Source: an uncultured Finegoldia sp. (GTDB lineage Bacteria; Bacillota; Clostridia; Tissierellales; Peptoniphilaceae). Taken from it: a stretch of 24,508 nt of DNA. The stretch covers positions 1 to 24,508 of the forward strand of contig NZ_CAMXVC010000028.1 of NCBI RefSeq assembly GCF_947252345.1, written 5' to 3'. This document shows, one piece after another, positions 21,909 to 24,508 of the stretch. The position numbers were made by a program, and so were the translations under genes. Each line of letters opens with the position of its first letter. Within the stretch, counting starts at the first letter, position 1. The notes beneath the pieces are model-generated. The model made no database searches. It was not told where the DNA came from and worked only from the letters and a program-made list of their open reading frames with translations.

Positions 21909-23030
21909 CTATTTAACCTTACTAGCCAATGATTGCCCCAACATAACGTGCAACACATCCAATGATGGCGCCATAATTTGTCCAGCGTAAGCATCTCTCA
22001 TCAATTTTTCGATCTCGGTTTTTCTATTGTAACTAATACCGCCTCCGACTCTCATCGCAAGAGTTGAAGATTCCATCGCATGTTCAATAGCGATAACTCT
22101 CGATGCGATTACTTTGTCAAAAGCATCATCATCGTTTCTATCTATCGCTTCCGCCGCATCCTCTGCCAATGTTCTTGAACTTTGAGCCATAGAATAAATC
22201 TTTGACAAATACATTTGAACTATTTCGATATCAGCCAAGCATCTTCCATCTGGGTATTTTCTATTTCTAGCATGACTTGTTGTGATTTTCGATAATCTTA
22301 GATTCAATCCCGAATAAACACCAGCTAATCCCAACAAAAATAATTTCGTAACAATTTTAGAAACTTCAGGACCTTCTCCTTCGACTCCCAATCTGTAATT
22401 TTCTGTCAATTTGACATTATCAAGCTTCATCGGACAAGAAACATTGCCTCTCATTCCAACTCCATCCCAATATTTCATATTGAAACTCAAACCCTCAGAT
22501 TCCAAAGGAACTGTCCAATAAGTAGTCTTTCCTTCATATTCACAAGACTTACTCAAAAACAAATAATAACTTGCAAATGTCGCTGTAGTTACCATTGATT
22601 TTGTGCCATTAAAAACAAATTCGCCATTGTTTTTCGTGCAAGTTGTTTCCGGATTTGCAAAATGTGTTCCGGTTCCAAATTCCGAGTTTGCCAACGCCAA
22701 ATACTTGTTGTGATTGATGACATCACTTACAACTTTTTCGTACAAATCTTTTTGGCCGCATTTTATAACCGCATTCAACGCAACATTATGCATCATATAA
22801 CACAAAGCCGCTGATGGATTGTACTCAGCAAAAGCCATTATAACTTTTTGATGTTCGACTGCACCTTTGCCAAGTCCTCCCATTTCTTCTGGAATCAAAA
22901 GTTTCAAAAAGCCTTCTTCTCCCATCTTTTCAAAAGCTTCTTTCGGAAAAGAACAATCAACGTCCGAATTTTTCCCAGCACTTTCCAAATAATTTTTCGC
23001 AAATTCCTTTGCTTGTTCGTAAATACCCAT
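21909..23030 (-). CDS. Acyl-CoA-dehydrogenase-family flavoprotein, copy 1
   Basis: A 373-residue protein with the full acyl-CoA dehydrogenase fold: an N-terminal helical domain (LLIPEEMGGLGKGA near residue 40), a middle beta domain (ANSEFGTGTHF, FNGTKSMVTTATFASYY, GVGMRGNVSCPM) and a C-terminal helical domain (RKYPDGRCLADIEIVQ, MRVGGGISYNRKTEIEKLMRDAYAG). The place of the usual catalytic glutamate near the C-terminus (YEGT in short-chain enzymes) reads IMAPSLDV, and no glutamate is seen at the alternative isovaleryl-type position. It may be a flavoprotein with other chemistry, as in DszC- or nitrososynthase-like branches. It is very similar to copy 2. An AAGGAG site precedes the ATG. The gene starts the tight four-gene block and lies 130 nt after copy 2. 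Confidence 0.85.
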   Translation of the reverse strand: MGIYEQAKEFAKNYLESAGKNSDVDCSFPKEAFEKMGEEGFLKLLIPEEMGGLGKGAVEHQKVIMAFAEYNPSAALCYMMHNVALNAVIKCGQKDLYEKVVSDVINHNKYLALANSEFGTGTHFANPETTCTKNNGEFVFNGTKSMVTTATFASYYLFLSKSCEYEGKTTYWTVPLESEGLSFNMKYWDGVGMRGNVSCPMKLDNVKLTENYRLGVEGEGPEVSKIVTKLFLLGLAGVYSGLNLRLSKITTSHARNRKYPDGRCLADIEIVQMYLSKIYSMAQSSRTLAEDAAEAIDRNDDDAFDKVIASRVIAIEHAMESSTLAMRVGGGISYNRKTEIEKLMRDAYAGQIMAPSLDVLHVMLGQSLASKVK

Positions 23031-23160
23031 ACGTTCTCCTTTTTATTATTTTAATTTGACAAATTTTCAAAATCGCCAAAAAATCGCCTCGAATAATCTT
23101 AAATACATTAAATTATTCAAAATCTCATTTTAATTGATATTATTTTTTTCGATTTCTACA
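23031..23160 (-). other. 130-nt AT-rich gap between the two flavoprotein genes
   Basis: There is no intrinsic terminator. The gap holds a weak inverted repeat (GAATAAT at 23091-23097 with ATTATTC at 23112-23118) and two close copies of AATCGCC (near 23071 and 23082). Read-through from copy 2 into copy 1 is plausible; a clear promoter is not seen. Confidence 0.4.
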
Positions 23161-24288
23161 CTATAAAAGTGGTTGACCTGTGATTGCTTTTCCCAACCAA
23201 ACATTAAGAACATCTAGTGATGGCGCCATAATTTGACCAGCATAAGCATCTCTCATCAATCTTTGGATTTCAGATGCACAGTTGTAAGTCTTTCCACCAC
23301 CAACTCTCATTGCAAGTGTAGAAGATTCGATTGCATTTTCAATAGCACACACTCTAGCTGCGATAATCTTGCATACAGCATCTTCTTCTCCATCAACAAG
23401 TGATTTTGCTGCAAGTTCAGTCAAAGCTTTTGCACTCATCGCATTAGTGTATATTTTTCCTAAGTGAATTTGAACAGTCTCGATGTTAGCCAAAGCTTGT
23501 CCTGAAGGATATTTTCTCTTCAAAGCATAATCATTAGTGATACTTGACAATCTCAAATTCAAACCAGTGTATACGCTTGCCAAACCCAAGATGAAGTAAG
23601 GAGCTACTGCGTTGAATACTTGTTCAACACCTGAACCTTCTTCGCCTATTCTATTGACCTCGTCTAATTTTACATCAGTCATCGACATCGGACATGAAAC
23701 GTTACCCTTCATACCGATTCCCTTCCAGTGACTCATTCTAAATTCCAAACCTTCTGATTCCAAAGGAACTAACCAGTTATTTATCGCACCTTCTTTTTCA
23801 GTGGATGGAGTCAAAATCAAATAATAGCTTGCGTGAGTTGCACTTGTAACCATTGATTTTGTTCCGTTGAAAACAAATTTTCCGTCTTTCTTTTCAACTT
23901 TTATTTCTGGAATGTAGAAGTGAGTTCCTGTTCCAAATTCAGAATATGCCAAAGCCATAAATTTGTTGTTCTCAACTATGTCCGTTACGACTTTTTTCTT
24001 CAATTCTTCATTTCCGTAATTAAGTACTGTCATCAATGCTACGTTGTGCATCATATAGCAAAGACCTGCTGTTGGATTGCTTTGTGCAAAAGCCAAAACA
24101 GCTTGTTGATGTTCAAGAGCGGTTTTTCCGAGTCCTCCCATTTCTTCTGGAATAAGTAATTTAAAATATCCAGCTTTTCCCATCGCTTCGAATGATTCTA
24201 CAGGAAATTTCCCTTCTTCATCTGACCTTTTTGCGTATGGTTCAACATACTCCAACGCAAATTTTCTTGCTTCTTCGTAAAAATTCAT
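23161..24288 (-). CDS. Acyl-CoA-dehydrogenase-family flavoprotein, copy 2
   Basis: A 375-residue paralogue of copy 1 with the same domain order and long identical stretches (LCYMMHNVAL, SEFGTGTHF, FNGTKSMVT, YAGQIMAPSLDVL). The FAD-side arginine region RKYPSGQALANIETVQ and the RVGGGKTYN segment are present. The usual catalytic glutamate is again absent, replaced by IMAPSLDV. Conservation of this odd C-terminus in both copies suggests a shared function; the two could form a heteromer or act on related substrates. It starts with an AGGAGG site 7 nt before the ATG. It is the first gene of the cluster in this window, followed by about 220 nt of AT-rich upstream DNA. Confidence 0.85.
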   Translation of the reverse strand: MNFYEEARKFALEYVEPYAKRSDEEGKFPVESFEAMGKAGYFKLLIPEEMGGLGKTALEHQQAVLAFAQSNPTAGLCYMMHNVALMTVLNYGNEELKKKVVTDIVENNKFMALAYSEFGTGTHFYIPEIKVEKKDGKFVFNGTKSMVTSATHASYYLILTPSTEKEGAINNWLVPLESEGLEFRMSHWKGIGMKGNVSCPMSMTDVKLDEVNRIGEEGSGVEQVFNAVAPYFILGLASVYTGLNLRLSSITNDYALKRKYPSGQALANIETVQIHLGKIYTNAMSAKALTELAAKSLVDGEEDAVCKIIAARVCAIENAIESSTLAMRVGGGKTYNCASEIQRLMRDAYAGQIMAPSLDVLNVWLGKAITGQPLL

Positions 24289-24508
24289 AAAATTCCTCCT
24301 AAATTATTAATCCATTTATATAATATCAAAAATTTCACGCTTAAAACACAGAAATCGTTAAAATTTACGCATTTATAGAATATTTCAATAAATCCTACCA
24401 AAATCGTCAGATTTTTTAAATTTTTATCTTTTTTGAAGAATTTATAAAATTAATTTTGATTGAATTTTCAATATTTGTAGAGCTCATCTCTCCCACAGTT
24501 ATTAGCTC
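24289..24508. other. AT-rich upstream region of the flavoprotein cluster
   Basis: No gene is recognised in 24301-24508. Minus-strand TATTAT/TATATA stretches near 24319-24330 may be a -10, without a convincing -35. A GAGCT...AGCTC pairing at the very end (24480-24508) may belong to a structure or gene beyond the window; it matches no riboswitch I can name. Confidence 0.35.

Noticed and set aside
24480..24508. Fragment of a riboswitch (glycine- or SAM-type) before the flavoprotein cluster
   Set aside because: A GGGAGAGA stretch recalls glycine riboswitches, but the conserved core is absent and the region is cut by the window edge.
1..24508. CRISPR arrays, insertion sequences, phage genes, tRNA or rRNA genes
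   Set aside because: I found no spaced direct repeats of CRISPR type, no transposase, integrase or phage-like proteins, and no cloverleaf or rRNA-like segments on either strand.

Overview
The window is AT-rich, densely coded bacterial DNA. Strong AGGAGG/GGTGAT ribosome-binding sites, sigmaA-type promoters, intrinsic terminators with long T runs, a T-box leader, a CsoR-type copper sensor and a class I hybrid-cluster protein all point to an anaerobic low-GC Gram-positive. The gene set fits the Tissierellia/Peptoniphilaceae (Finegoldia-like anaerobic cocci); that placement is inferred from gene content, not from a marker gene. I see no rRNA, tRNA, insertion sequence, phage gene or CRISPR array.

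Layout. (1) 1-2505: hybrid-cluster protein gene hcp, with its probable Crp/Fnr-type regulator (HcpR-like) directly upstream; a TGTAAC-N4-GTTACA operator sits at class II activator distance from the hcp promoter. (2) 2559-4974: an isolated pair for surface polysaccharide, a Wzy-like polymerase and a Wzz-like chain-length protein with a degenerate kinase-like C-terminus. (3) 4975-6707: a PHP phosphoesterase and a D-2-hydroxyacid dehydrogenase, translationally coupled. (4) 6757-8383: a small Cys-Cys motif protein, deoD and deoC (nucleoside breakdown). (5) 8453-8989: the long ribosome hibernation factor hpf. (6) 9137-12026: the copper operon copA-copZ-csoR, under a near-consensus promoter with a CsoR operator at its start point. 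(7) 12075-13523: pncB (NAD salvage), divergent from copA, the two promoters sharing one -35 element. (8) 13626-15591: apt (adenine salvage) divergent from a CNNM/CorC-type membrane protein. (9) 15645-17597: a viroplasmin-domain RNase H divergent from rlmB-rae1. (10) 17582-17743: an intergenic gap with a perfect sigmaA promoter and terminator on the minus strand, the signature of a ~90-nt small RNA carrying an anti-Shine-Dalgarno segment; a tiny hydrophobic ORF lies opposite. (11) 17723-19461: uridine phosphorylase and the tryptophan transporter trpP, the latter behind a Trp-specific T-box leader. (12) 19462-24288: an unusual minus-strand cluster of two paralogous acyl-CoA-dehydrogenase-like flavoproteins, a PhnD-like substrate-binding fold without a signal peptide, a MetE-like zinc methyltransferase and a cysteine-less OsmC-like protein.

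Much of the window is salvage and housekeeping: deoD, deoC, apt, udp and pncB recover bases, nucleosides and nicotinate. The cluster at 19462-24288 is the best candidate for an undescribed pathway. Its last four genes are packed with a 9-nt gap and 8-11 nt overlaps. The flavoproteins lack the usual acyl-CoA dehydrogenase glutamate, while the MetE-like enzyme keeps its four zinc ligands. I suggest chemistry on a small sulfur or one-carbon compound, but the substrate is not readable from sequence.
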